NCBI GenBank assembly: GCA_032158295.1
Contig: CM063258.1
Coordinates: 5,288,583 to 5,352,582, forward strand
Direction: 5' to 3'
Length of the DNA: 64,000 nt
Origin: Pycnopodia helianthoides
Lineage: Eukaryota; Echinodermata; Asteroidea; Forcipulatida; Asteriidae
Shown piece after piece: positions 1-13,100 of the stretch. A program made the position numbers and the translations under genes. Within the stretch, counting starts at the first letter, position 1, and each line of letters starts with the position of its first letter. A model generated the notes under the pieces. It was not told the DNA's origin. It did no database searches and saw only the letters and a program-made list of their open reading frames with translations.

Positions 1-151
1 TCAAAAACTCAGCATAACTGACTTTAAAAAAAGAGGAAGTTTAAGACGCCCATTGAAGCGCCATACAAGAACTAACTGATTGTTACATTATACCAAGTTT
101 TGTGACCGCTTATTCAAGTTTGCCGATTTTAAAAATTGACAGCTACAGACA

Positions 152-935
152 CAAGGAAGGGAGGCAGGGAGGAGGGGAGAGGGTAGAGAGTCTAGGAAGG
201 GAGGAGGGGAGAGGGTAGAGAGTCTAGGAAGGGAGGAGGGGAGAGGGTAGGGAGTCTAGGAAGGGAGGAGGGGAGAGGGTAGAGAGTCTAGGAAGGGAGG
301 GGGGAGAGGGTAGGGAGTCTAGGAAGGGAGGAGGGGAGAGGGTAGGGAGTCTAGGAAGGGAGGAGGGGAGAGGGTAGGGAGTCTAGGAAGGGAGGAGGGG
401 AAGAGGGTAGAGAGTCTAGGAAGGGAGGAGGGGAGAGGGTAGAGAGTCTAGGAAGGGAGGAGGGGAGAGGGTAGGGAGTCTAGGAAGGGAGGAGGGGAGA
501 GGGTAGGGAGTCTAGGAAGGGAGGAGGGGAGAGGGTAGGGAGTCTAGAAAGGGAGGAGGGGAGAGGGTAGAGAGTCTAGGAAGGGAGGAGGGGGGGAGAG
601 GGTAGAGAGTCTAGGAAGGGAGGAGGGGGGGGAGAGGGTAGAGAGTCTAGGAAGGGAGGAGGGGAAGAGGGTAGAGAGTCTAGGAAGGGAGGAGGGGGAG
701 AGGGTAGAGAGTCTAGGAAGGGAGAGAGGGGGGGAGAGGGTAGAGAGTCTAGGAAGGGAGGAGGGGAAGAGGGTAGAGAGTCTAGGAAGGGAGGAGGGGG
801 GGAGAGGGTAGAGAGTCTAGGAAGGGAGGAGGGGGGAGAGGGTAGAGAGTCTAGGAAGGGAGGAGGGGAGAGGGTAGGGAGTCTAGGAAGGGAGGATGGG
901 AGAGGGTAGGGAGTCTAGGAAAGAAGTAGGGGGAG
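152..935. repeat. Purine-rich G-run minisatellite (~23 copies, 31-36 bp)
   Basis: About 23 tandem units each carry GAGTCTAGGAAGGGAGGAGG followed by a GGGAGAGGGTAG-like stretch. Unit length varies from 31 to 36 bp through changes in G-run length and A/G switches (tagagag or tagggag). The plus strand is almost purely purine and has repeated GGG/GGGG runs, so G-quadruplex or triplex formation is possible. It lies in an endophilin-B intron just downstream (in gene sense) of the exon at 1017-1150. Confidence 0.95.
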
Positions 936-1016
936 GCAGAAAGAGAGATAGAGAGGTGGGGGAAAAAAACCCAAGATAGACAAACTTTAGCAACGGCAAG
1001 ATTCAAGGACGCTTAC

Positions 1017-1150
1017 AGTGATTGTTTTCATATCATTGTCTAGGAAATTATGCAGCGGATTATTGAAGCTGGTGATGGCCGTCTGCAGGAATTCCTTCTC
1101 AAATTGGCCCAGCTTCTTCTGGGTGGTGCCCACAAGAACCAGGGCTGCAC
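1017..1150 (-). CDS. SH3GLB1: Endophilin-B exon 4 (BAR helix)
   Basis: The exon is 134 nt. Its acceptor (ATTCCTGCAG) ends at 1151 and its donor GTAAGC begins at 1016, reading leftwards. It begins with 2 nt that complete a Gly codon and encodes 44 residues including TTQKKLGQFEKEF and NPLHNFLDNDMKTIT. These match the vertebrate segment with GETQKRIG and a following PL-NF pattern. It ends in phase 0, so the next exon lies beyond the left edge. Confidence 0.88.
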
Positions 1151-4100
1151 CTGCAGGAATTAAAGAAAGAAAAAAAAGGGTTAAACAGCGCTTGACTTAA
1201 CACGTTGACTGCCGCCTACGAGTATATTCGTACTTACAGGTGTAACGGAGTATACTCATTGAGAATGAAAGGGCTTTGTGTTGTTATTTAAATACACTGG
1301 CATCACTGAGCAAGCAAAACACATACCCTTCTGGCAGTGGTGAGGACATGGCATCCTAAGAATGTGTGTGTTCAATTTTTGGAAGGGTATAGTACCTATT
1401 TGGTATGCGCGCATGCGCACCGCGTTTGGCAAATGGGAACGCCCTAGGAATATATATGACCGGCAGTCAACGTGTTAAGGAAGATCATAGATTGAAGCAA
1501 CAGCTGCCGCCGCCAATTTGGGCACAGCCTAAGATAAAAAATAAAGGAAAAACACATCGCTATTTCTGAAAGAGTCAATTAATTCCCATACTCTAATTTT
1601 TTATGAAACATATTGCACAAACAACCTGTGAAACTGTTGGGGTTTTTGTGCACTCGTGTTCATACCACAGCTACTTCGGTCGAGGCGATCAAAATGAGCA
1701 ATGCTCATGCGGGGTCTTCACGTGCTACTTCCTCGATTTGGTATTCACTTGGTCTTCAGATGAAAGATATTGACAAAATAGGGAGACCGCCAACATAGGG
1801 CTAGATAGCTCAGTTGGTAGAGCGCCGGTACGTTAATCCGGAGGTCGTTGGTTCAAATCCCGCTCTAGTCATTTGTTCTTTGTTCAACCCCAAACCATTT
1901 GAAATTTAATACACAGTCAGTTTCCCTTGTGGTTCATTACTTGACATTTGAAATATATTTCTCTGGAGAACAGACACAATCGGTGACTCCTTGGTAGCAG
2001 TGGTCACGTGACGTTCAGTGGGAACAAAATAATTCAGGGATGAGATTTGATGAATGCGAACGTTCCTAGGAACGGCTAGTGGGCCAGGGGTCGATTTCAC
2101 AAAACTCTTCATAACTTAGGACTAGTCCCCTAGGCAGTGCTAAGAGATAGGACTTACTGGTCCTTACTTAAGACTAGTCCTATCTCTCACTGTCTTAGCA
2201 TTGCCTCGGACTAGTCCTAAGTTAGGAAGAGTTTTGTGAAATCGACCCCTGGGTCCCCCGTTATTCTACACAAAGAACCTCCCAGCAATTCAGAAAGTTT
2301 ACAGACTCTGGGCATCGCCAGAAATACAAAACTACAGGTTTGGACACGAAAGTCACACAACGTGGACTGCTTCTCTCTCCCTCTGGTGACTGCATTACTT
2401 CTTTCAAGGCATTTTGAAGGTTCAAGAAAAAGAAGTAGAGCAGTCACCGGAGGGAGAAAGGCTGCTTTTACTTCTTTCAAGACAATTTGAAGGCTCAAGG
2501 AGATTTTTTTAACAAACTCCTGACATCAGGAAAAAAATTCCTGAGAAATGACACGCCTGATAATTATTAACAACTTACCATACTGGGTGCCAGGTCCGAG
2601 TTCGTTTCCAGCCTCGATCATGGACAAGCCCAGACCCTCAGAGTTTGTCTCCCGGTCTGGTACTTTGCGGTCCAGCTTGGTGTTCAAGAAATCTTCCATA
2701 CGTCTGTCTGTAGAGTGACAAGTTTATTAATGATACGGAAGGAGGGAGCCTGGCTGAATTATAAAAGTTAAACTCCTTGCATTGGCTGCCATCTTTGATG
2801 AAACGCGCATGCGTGAAGAACTGTCATTGGCTGAGAGTCGTGCACGTTTCCATTGTTTTTCATCAAAGATGGTGCTCAATGACGTCATGTGCAATCCATC
2901 TATAGATGCAAGCTTCTAACTTTAAGATTTTAATAGATAGTCTTTTAGCCTAAACTCAGGTAGTTTGAGGTTAAGAGGCTGTTGTCGGTAACAATTCATT
3001 TCATAAAAATAACTTACCTACAAGTGGCTTACTACAACTAAATCCTTCAAGCTTTTTCCCTGCGCAATGAAACAAGCCATGCTTGGCAAGGGGGATAGGC
3101 AGTGATTGACATATTTACCAGTACGATCAGATTTGCCATTCTCACTTGGGTTAAGACTGAAAGGGGTATACTGTCGTCATGATCATAGCAGGCCTGTGGC
3201 TGTACATGGCATTATGAACTCTTACCCAGTTACTGCACGCGCATGGACACCCACCATAGATGTGATCCATAATGATCTGATCACGGCCATCGTGCGCACA
3301 TGCAGCACCTGGGCGAGAGTTCATGATTTCATGTATATTATGATCATGCCTGCTATGATCATGACAACAGTCCCCCTTTAACCTCCACTTCTTACTCGGG
3401 CCAAGATAGGTACATATAAGCTGTGTGAGAATCAAGCGACTACGGCTACAGCCATTCGCTGCAATGACAACGTTGGAGAATAGGTCTTTTCAGCAATCTG
3501 GCCATAGCCATAGCATCAGATCAGCCATTCTTACTTGGGTTGGGCTGGAGCACAGCCTCTGTACGGGATATGATGCGCTCTGTCCATTGCTTTGTGCGGT
3601 CTGCTCTCTGCTGCAGATTGTCAAACTGAGCGTCCAGTTCGGTCTTCTCAGCATTACCGAGTTTCTCCTCAGTGTACTGACAGAAAAAGAAAGGAAAACA
3701 AACCGTGTAAAGAAGAGGAATAACTAAAATCATGTAAAACAACACTAAAGTTTTAGTGTTTAATTATTAAGCATGGACAATAATCTCCCTTAACAATGGT
3801 CCCCTGGCCAAATGCTAGTCTAACAGTGGGAGTGTTGTCCTCTTGGCTACCAGGATGTGGACAATTACTTCAGTAATTTAACACATTTCATAACATTGCC
3901 TACTCGTGTACTACTTGTCAAAGATCTTTGACAAGTAGTATATGAGTAGGCAATGTTATAATTTGTATGTGTTAAATTACTGAACAGGCCTTGCGCTTAA
4001 GCTTTTTTTGTAAAGTAGCCTGCCGGGCCAGTAAACTGTGCATTTTACTTGCCCCCAGGAAGTTTTAGTAGCCCAGATTTTAAACAGGAATTGCCATAAA

Positions 4101-7100
4101 TGTAGTGTTCTGATGTGTTAATGCTAACGATCACAACCAGTTTAATGATCAAATGAAGTTATATTCACACACTCAATAACGATAAACACATTTTACACAT
4201 TAATTATTCACATCTGAAAAGGAAGAAATTAGCATTTTAAGGTTGCACTGTTTTTAGTAGCAAACAGTGCAAGTTGAGAAGTGGTGTTTAATAGCCCATA
4301 GCATTTTTTACTAGGCAATGTATGCCGGGCTAGTGTTAAGGGCAAGCCCTGCTGAAGTAATTGTCTGCAATCTGTTGCGCTAGACAAACTGTCGACGAAA
4401 CAGTGTTTCGGATGATTTTACCGGCGCCAGTATTCAGTAAAGGTAGTGGATATATACCTGGCTACGGTCCGGTTACCTTTAGTAAACACTGTTAAGCCGT
4501 TTTACAGTGGCCTTTTTTGACAAGAGTACGAGAAGCCAAAAGTGTTAAAGAACGTTCTAATCCCAATTGTGTAGCATGGCATGAGTTGATGGGCAGAGGT
4601 CTTCAGAGCAGAAGGTGTGAGGATCAAGTCCAACTTTATAATAAAAAAATGTTAATTCCCAAAATTAAAGGAACATTACAGAATTGGTAAGAAAAAAACT
4701 TGTAAAATATACTTTTGATCACAGATTTACATCAAACTTACACGGTCTAATGATGATGATAGTAGAAAACATCCCCTAAAATATTTCTGTCTGAAATGCC
4801 ATATTTGATGAGAAATGAATAAACTAATTTTCCGATTGGAGTTTATCGCTCAGTGAGCGTTTTATTCATTTGTTGAACCTATATGATTCCATGCACTATT
4901 TTCTCGGTTTTTCACTAGTTTCTCGTGACCCAGATGGCCGATGGATCTCAAACTTCTACAGGTTTGTCAGTTTATGTATATGGTGGATTACATAAAGTGC
5001 TTACACTGCCAGCAACTGTTTTGTTAGCAAAAACTAATTCTGTATTAAGAATACTCTTCTTTTTACTAAATTTACTAGTAATAAAGACAAACATTTAAAT
5101 TTATTCCCATATTAACTATGGATATTAAAAACCTTCTTGTTTCTAATTTGTGGCTCCTATGGATTGTTTTTAGGGAAAATAAAGTCTTAGTTTTATAAAA
5201 ATGGTCCGATTCCCAATTAGTGACTATGAAGTGCTGTTCCGTGAAATGTTAATTTCATGAAATTAACATTTGCTAGAGTGAAACCCCGGTATAGTAGTTT
5301 GTATCTACTGCTATCAGTCATTTCAGTATCACATTCAACTAACTTTGTACTAGTAGTATAGCATTCGGTATCACTATCCAGTATCACAGTATCAGTTTTA
5401 TATTAACTCACTCAGCCAGTCCAGTCTCAGTTGCTGGTGTCCCCCCCCCCCCGCTAATATTTTATAAATAATACCCAGTCTCCAAATTTAAATCATAATC
5501 ACTTAGGCAGTATGCAGTGAACTTGCTAATAATAACAAACATGACATTAACAATTAGTAATACATATATTGTATACGGAGGTGGCAATGCTTAACAACTG
5601 AACTAACTAACTCCGTCCGTATCCGTATGTGTGTACCTGTCTGGCTCTGGTTAAGAATGTACCAGCTTGCCACGCAAACTTCTTCATGTTGTCCATAGTC
5701 CCTGTGGCTGTGGTCATACCACTGAACAATAGGCAGAAGAAATGCTGAAAATTGGGGGTTCCGTAACCAAAATGTGCCTTGAAATTGGACAAGCAGTTGT
5801 GCCGGATGTCACGACATTCACAGGTGAGCCACGTTCGCCATCATCAAAAAAAATATCTACTTCACCCGAGTTGAAGTTGAACCTTGGATTTCTACTTCCG
5901 GGGTTGATTATACTTTATGAAGGGCGCCCTCTCGCAGAAAAGTTTGAGGTTTTGATTTACAGTTGTGTGCCAATTCATTTCGGCCAATACGGTTTTATTA
6001 AAACAATCACGTTTGTAAATTTGTGTAAAAATAAAGCACACCCCCATTTACAAATACATGCACCCCCACCTTGTCCCTCCACACCACTGAAAAGGTCCAG
6101 GCTGTGCAGCTCCCCCTTCTCGTCCCCGCCTTTTCAAGCCAATTGAGTTAAATTTCAAACAGAATTCCTTTCCCAAAAGTCTCAAAAGAATAGATTCCTA
6201 TCTGAGCGTCAAATTTACTATAAAAAATATATTCTGTATTTATTTATTAGTTTTTTTTCTTTAAATAAATCAACAATGATGTTAATAGAGAATAGAATGT
6301 TTGTCACCGTTTGTTCCTCAGAGCTAACTATTATCATTTCTTTGGGCTCTGTTATATTTTATTTATTTTTGTTTTGAAGAAAAAATAAACTGTTGGAAAC
6401 GGTTTAATTTTATGGGGGCTAATTAGAGGACAGACTTGTCGAGTCTAATTCGTATCAAACAGAGAGTCTGGTTTGGAGCTCATACAAACGTAATGGCATC
6501 GCTGGGGAAGGGACGTAGGTAGGAATTACGGCCATTAAGTAGGCCTTCGGGAAGAATATGCGGCGTGGACAAACTGTGGAGGAAGTCATCATTCTGTGCG
6601 ATTAATGTATAACGTACTTGCAATGCGTTTAATTACATCGCACGTCAAAAGTGCACGGATGTATTTTCATCGATGGCAAAAACAGCTATCGTGAAGTCCC
6701 CCCAAAAAATGAATTTTACGAATTTCAGGTGTAGTGTGGTGCTAATGACATAAGTGCAAGATACAGAGATTTGAAGGAGATAACCTACTAATTATAATAA
6801 GTTTGTGTTGTTTCAAGTAATTGCAGAGAAAACCGTCGAAAACCTCCGTGTGATACAAAATCTAATCTGTTTAGGTTAAAGGCCCTGTACACTATTGGTA
6901 AGATCGAAAAACACAAATGTTCACAGATTCACACATAACTTACATGGTTTAAAGTATGTAATGGTAGAAAGGGTTTCTTAAAATATTTCTGTCTAAAATG
7001 CTATCGTTTCTGAAAAATGAGTAAAACAATAGTATTTATCACGTGTGATAAAAACTTAATGTTTGAAAAAACAGAAAACACATAAGGTCTCTTTTCACTA

Positions 7101-10100
7101 TTTTCTCGTGACCTCGATGACCAATTGAGCTCAAACTTTTACAGGTTTGTTTGTTCATGCATATGTTGAATCACACAAAACATGAACACTGTCTGCGACT
7201 ATTTTGTCAGCTCTACCAATCCTGTATAATACCTTTAAACAAAGCGAAAGGGTTAAATTTCAAACAGTTCCTTTCCCAAAAATCTGAAAAAGAATACTTT
7301 CCTTTCTGAGCGTCAAATTTGTAAAGGTGGTGCCTTTACCAACAAAAATTAATTCTGTATTTATTTTTTCTTGAAATAAATCAACAATATTTGTTTATGG
7401 AGTATAAAATGTTTGTCATCGTCTGTTCCTCAGAGCTTACTTCATGTATTATTATTTAGGGAGGAATAAAGCATAGTTCATACACCTTTACTGTAAAAAA
7501 TAGGTTTTTTTTTATTTATTTACAAATATTTCTTTGTTCAACCCAAAACTATTTAAAATCTACCCAGTCAGTTTCCCTTGTGGTTCATTACTTGATACAA
7601 ATTCGAATTCTATAACCAAAGCATGCACGTACGTAATAATTATACACAAACGTAGCTCGACGTCATATACACACGCATCCGTTACCTCCGCCGTTTTATA
7701 ACGGTCCCTACTATTTGGACTTCCTACCAATTAGATAAAAACAAATCTATCCGGCTATGCAAGTTTTCTTTAAACATAGTTGTTTTATTGTTATATATAA
7801 TTTTGCTTTTCTTAAAAGCACAACTTCATTTTTGATTGGAGTTTAGTTACAGCCGGCCATGTAAACAAAATAATATGTAAGCACCAATGTTGAAATCAGA
7901 AGAGGGCGTAGGTATAAAGTAGTCGAACTTCCGGGTCAGAATTGACCCAGATTCCGGGTCCGGGAGTTCCCGACCCATTTCTGGGTCGGGAATCTGGTCT
8001 GTGTCAAATCTGTTTTGAACCCGTGTCAAACTGGTCAAACATTTCAATGTTTAACAACTTTCAGGGTAAGCCTGACTCAGAAATTGATCAGGTCCCCAAT
8101 CGGAACCGGAATTCGGGTCAACTCTGACCGTAGAGTTGACCGTATTGCTCTGACCCGGGAGTTTTTCGAGAACAGTCATGCTGTCGCCCTGACAGTGGTC
8201 CCGGCGGGGCAGAGTCTCTGAGCTTCATAGTTTCTTATTCCTCCATGGTCTTACGGAGGACAGTCTTATCTCAGTCTCAACAAACGAAGCAGTTGTCTTC
8301 GGAACACTGCCGAGTTGTGGGTGTAGATGATGGGGTTGGCCACGCTGCACAATGAAGTGAGAGCCGGGAAGATTGTCATATATCTTGGGTTGTCCTCAAC
8401 CAAACCCGCCATCCAGAGACTGATAAAAACCACATAGGGAATGTAACCGACGATATATGTCCCCACGACCAGGAGGAGGGTCTTGGCGGTGGCTACGTCG
8501 AAGCGGTTCGGCCGTTGAACCTTGTTGAATTCGGGATGAACCGCGGCATTAGATACGCTCTGTTTATGTGTACTTATAAAAATCCAAATGTAGCATATGC
8601 TTACAAGGACTAGAATGCCAATCAGCACGGCCATGCTGCTGAAGCGCTGACCAACAGTCGATCTCATTTTCTGGTCCAGGCACATTGCGTAAGTTCCGTT
8701 CTTGTAAGTGATTGCTGCGAATGTCACAGACACGACGTAGTTTACAACTATTAGAACACACGGGACGATCTTGCTGATGCGGAATCGGCGACGTTTAGAT
8801 GACATACACACGGCAACGGCACGAATGATTCCCATTTGTGTCATGGTCAAGAGTGACTGCCCAGTGCACACGTAGTGCGTGAATGTCGAAATGTGACACA
8901 CGACGGTGATTCCATCGTTGTCATCGGCCGGGAGACCAACAATTTCAAAGATGATGCGTGCGGCATAAGTCGGACTGACAATGACACAATTGATGAGATC
9001 ACTAACAGCCAAGTTGAGCACGAGAATGTTAAACACAGTCCGCATCTGAGCGTACATCGAGATGACCAGGCAGACCATGATGTTACCCACTGGGCCCAGA
9101 GTGAAAATGACGGCGAGGATTGTCAAAGTACAGGACATCATTAGTAGCTCCTGCGTAGTGTTTGGGAGTTCCGGATGATCTGTAGTAGGGACATCGGTCC
9201 AGTTTTCACCAGGCCATAACCCACTAAGGCTCGTTGTTTCTAACACAAACTCGTCCTCGTCCATGCTGACAACACTATGAGTCAAGGAAGGTAGTGGTAG
9301 CACTGGTAACTGATTACATAAAAAAACTTCATGAACTTTAGTAGCAGCATAGAGTAAGGACAGCGGTAGCAGCAACTACTTCATCGGATGCAATGAAGGG
9401 GACAAGCCAAGTACAATGTACATGTATACAAAATATACGTACAAGAAATTAACGGGTGAACGAATCCAATAACAAAGGGTGGAGTCAGTGAGTAAAGAGC
9501 CATCTACTCCTGGTAGTGCGACAGGAAACCACGGTCCCTATTATAAGATCGATTCAGTTCAGGTTCTTGATGATCTTTTGTTCAGCAGCTTCCCTTTCAA
9601 ATCTGTCCCTGAACGCTCTCTGCTGAACGATGGCCACCTTGAGGTGATGCAGGGAATGGCCAGGCAAATGGAAGTGCTCAGCCACTGAATGGTTTCTGTA
9701 TGCTATTGTTTCTGATGTGAAACTTGTGGTTGTTCATTCGTTGCCGTAGCGACTGTCCACCACATTCTCAAAAATGCATCTTCGTGGAGCACTCTTCTAT
9801 TCTTTCCTTTGTCCCTGAACTTAACAGTTTCCAATTATACTTTGTACACAAATTTTCTTGTGGAGCACCCCGGTCTTTAGAAATTCCATGTGGAGACCTT
9901 TTGTTTTACCTTTTTTGTTTTTGTCCTTGGTCTCCATAAGGTACCGGCAGTGAGAGCAGTTTGTCATAAAAAAATGTACACTGCTATAAGGGACAATACC
10001 GAACGGAGATGAGTGTATACACTATGAGTGGATAGCAGGAGTCAGCGCATTTTACCGTCTGTACCCTCAGAACAACAACTCCAAAACTTCTTGGTGTGAC

Positions 10101-13100
10101 TGTGTGGCCAAACCTTTCTTTTGACGCCACACAAAGAAAGGATCGATGGTATGCCTTGATGACCTATACCCATCTATAGGGATTTTACAACGATCTGTAC
10201 GGCTTTCACCGTGATGAATGAAGGCACGTTCTTCAAGCACCCTGATGTGTGAATACGCGGACTGTTACAGAATTGGTTTTTGCTTACAAAACAGTTGCTG
10301 GCAGTGTAAGCACTTTATGTATATCCACCATATACATAAACTTACAAACCTGTAGAAGTTTGAGATCAATCGGCCATCTGGGTCATGAGAAAATAGTGAA
10401 AAACCGATTACACATTTGCATGAAATCATATAGATTCAACAAATGAATAAAACGCTCACTGAGCGATAAACTCCAATCGGAAAATTAGTTTATTCATTTC
10501 TCATCATATATGGCATTTCAGACAGAAATATTTCAAGGGATGTTTTCTACTATCATCATCATTAGACTGTGTAAGTTTGATGTAAATCTGTGATCAAAAG
10601 TATATTTTACAATTTTTTTTCTTACCAATTCTGTAATGTTCCTTTAACTCACGGACAACGTTAACTCCAATTGTGCCAGCCTGCCCATTATACCGTATCA
10701 TTCTATACTATAAAAAAAACCTCCCTACATAATCTCGATGCCGCTGCATGCATCCAATGTGCCGTTCACTTTTGTCTTTTCTACACGCTGCACGTATTTT
10801 TGCATTTAATCCGACTTCGTCTCCTCCCCCTCGGGTCAAACTTGACGGTGACCCAGGCCGCAGGGCACTGCAATTGGGCCTACACAGGTGACCTGAACCA
10901 GTTCTTTGTCAGGCTGAACACCGGAAACGGATTTCAACTCGGAAGCTGCATCCGTTCAACCAATTTCTGGGTAGTCTTTAACACGGAGTTATATAAATTC
11001 TTCCTCCATGCTCTGACCCAGAAATAGATGTGATCCGAAATCTGGGTCAAATTCTGCCCCGGGAGTCTATCGTACAAACTGCCGATAAGATGCAGTTTGG
11101 TGTGGTATTAGGTCTTCACAGTTCGAGCCATGCAAAAATGTATTCTTGACTAGCATTTTCCCTTTGTTTGGCTGTTCCCGTGTTTTTTTTATTCATTCAT
11201 TATTCTGATAACAATAATACTTTTTGTGCTCTTGTTTTAATGGAGGGCTAGGGGAAATGTTTATTAAAAAGACATTGATAGATGACAAAGTCTACAAAAC
11301 ATCAACCACCGAGCATCCGTCAAAGTAGCCCGCAGATGTCAGTTTGTCCACGGCACGAATACAAAGAAGTGCAACACCAAGTGGTTGGGGACCAGACTAC
11401 GTGCAGCATACACGTTAATTAACAAGCATGACCTAAATCAAATCTTCCCCTGTGCTGTACACGGTAGTGTAATTAGAGAGTGAAGGCCTCCAGGGCTAAT
11501 TAATTAGCATGACATACTACACGTACGTCGATGACGTCATGCAGCGCTTGGATTTATCTTTTTTCAGATGAGTTGTCATTATTGCCATGACGGTGATTTG
11601 TGTTGTGGCATCATTAGCAATTATGGCCATTCTTTAGAATCGACTTTTAGCTCTTGATAAAGCCGTACCCTGCTTGTTATCGCTTACTGCGTGATACAGC
11701 GTATGCATTGACGTCATACCACCGCCATCATAGGAAGCAATGGAAACGCACAGCTATAGACCTTTCTATTGCAACGTCACAGCCCGAGTTTTTGCCAACC
11801 GAGGTCGGAAAACTATGAAAAGCCATAAATGCAAAACAAAAACAGATAGCCACAGTTTTTAACAAGGTTACACAAATATTCAAAAATAGTGTTGAATTTG
11901 TTGAAAACAAAGCAACCAATCATGAGAGGTACTTTACTTAGTTGAAAGTTTGCAGAAAATTTTAAAATTTTGTTGAAACACCTGTTAACACGATTGAGTG
12001 TTTTGCTAACATTCGGCCTTCCATGCCAACCAGCGCGGTTTGTTTATCAACAATGGAAAGGTCTATTTACGCAAGTTCGCTCAGTCTCAGCCATGCACAC
12101 ATTGATCGCCATCAGTATTGAGATCAATGCAAGAACTGAGATGGGCTGACGTGTACGCCTGCTCATATGACCCCTTTCGTATGACGTCACAAGATCAAAA
12201 ACAGCGCCCTCACTGAGGTCAATGAAGACCTAACATTGGCTGAGAGTTGTATCTGGTACGCTGTCCTTATCCGCGCACGGATAAGGACAGGCACCGGTCT
12301 ATTAATCAAAGAGACGGTCACTGCTACTGGTCCCCTGTCCAACTGGTCCCTCTATCTGCAAGACTGCAATGGGATGCGAGATCAAAGGTGCGTTTGTCAG
12401 GATTCCTCCAAACGCTCAAAGCCGGTCTCTGGCGTAAAACACGAGCCTCGAAGTGTGACGTCAGATGTTCGGGCTAAGAGTTGTATTACGCGACGCGTAT
12501 ACTCGTGCAGGTTTCGATTGTTTGACCTCGGCGATGGCGCCCTCTATGCAAATAGTCTATTAGCTGGACCATTTCCCATGACCTAATAACCCCCCGTCAA
12601 CTTTTCCTGTTCATAAAATATTCAACCTATATCAATAATAATGTAACTCTATGATGCAGATCAAACTTTTACAGGTTTGTTTGTTCATGCATATGTTGAA
12701 TCACACAAAACATGAACACTGTCTGCGACTATTTTGTCAGCTCTACCAATCCTGTATAATACCTTTAAACAAAGCGAAAGGGTTAAATTTCAAACAGTTC
12801 CTTTCCCAAAAATCTGAAAAAGAATACTTTCCTTTCTGAGCGTCAAATTTGTAAAGGTGGTGCCTTTACCAACAAAAATTAATTCTGTATTTATTTTTTC
12901 TTGAAATAAATCAACAATATTTGTTTATGGAGTATAAAATGTTTGTCATCGTCTGTTCCTCAGAGCTTACTTCATGTATTATTATTTAGGGAGGAATAAA
13001 GCATAGTTCATACACCTTTACTGTAAAAAATAGGTTTTTTTTTATTTATTTACAAATATTTCTTTGTTCAACCCAAAACTATTTAAAATCTACCCAGTCA

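Larger units (their letters stand above)
7131..12660. repeat. 5.53-kb tandem segmental duplication, unit 1
   Basis: The unit starts TCAAACTTTTACAGG and ends ATGATGCAGA. The same sequence restarts directly at 12661. The offset is 5530 bp up to a poly-T tract near 11190, where unit 2 has one extra T; after that it is 5531. No other difference was seen in the parts compared, and all long open frames translate identically. The unit carries one GPCR gene, a Penelope-like remnant and one subfamily A element. Confidence 0.97.

Noticed and set aside
152..935. CRISPR-like regular repeats
   Set aside because: No unique spacers; the units are contiguous. It is a minisatellite in a eukaryotic intron.
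1799..1870. Functional tRNA-Asn gene
   Set aside because: U33 is replaced by C and the flanking tail is dispersed through the window, so a SINE or pseudo-tRNA is more likely.
5742..6146. 134-codon plus-strand frame
   Set aside because: No domain and low-complexity Pro/Ser end. It overlaps the endophilin exon 1b region on the opposite strand only marginally.
8875..9144. 89-codon frame opposite the GPCR (also 14405-14674 and 19452-19820)
   Set aside because: Shadow of the receptor coding strand. It recurs only because the receptor is copied.
9264..9375. 37-residue N-terminal extension of the GPCR as a signal peptide
   Set aside because: Not present in the inverted paralogue. The ATG at 9264 gives the matching length. 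It remains possible but less likely.
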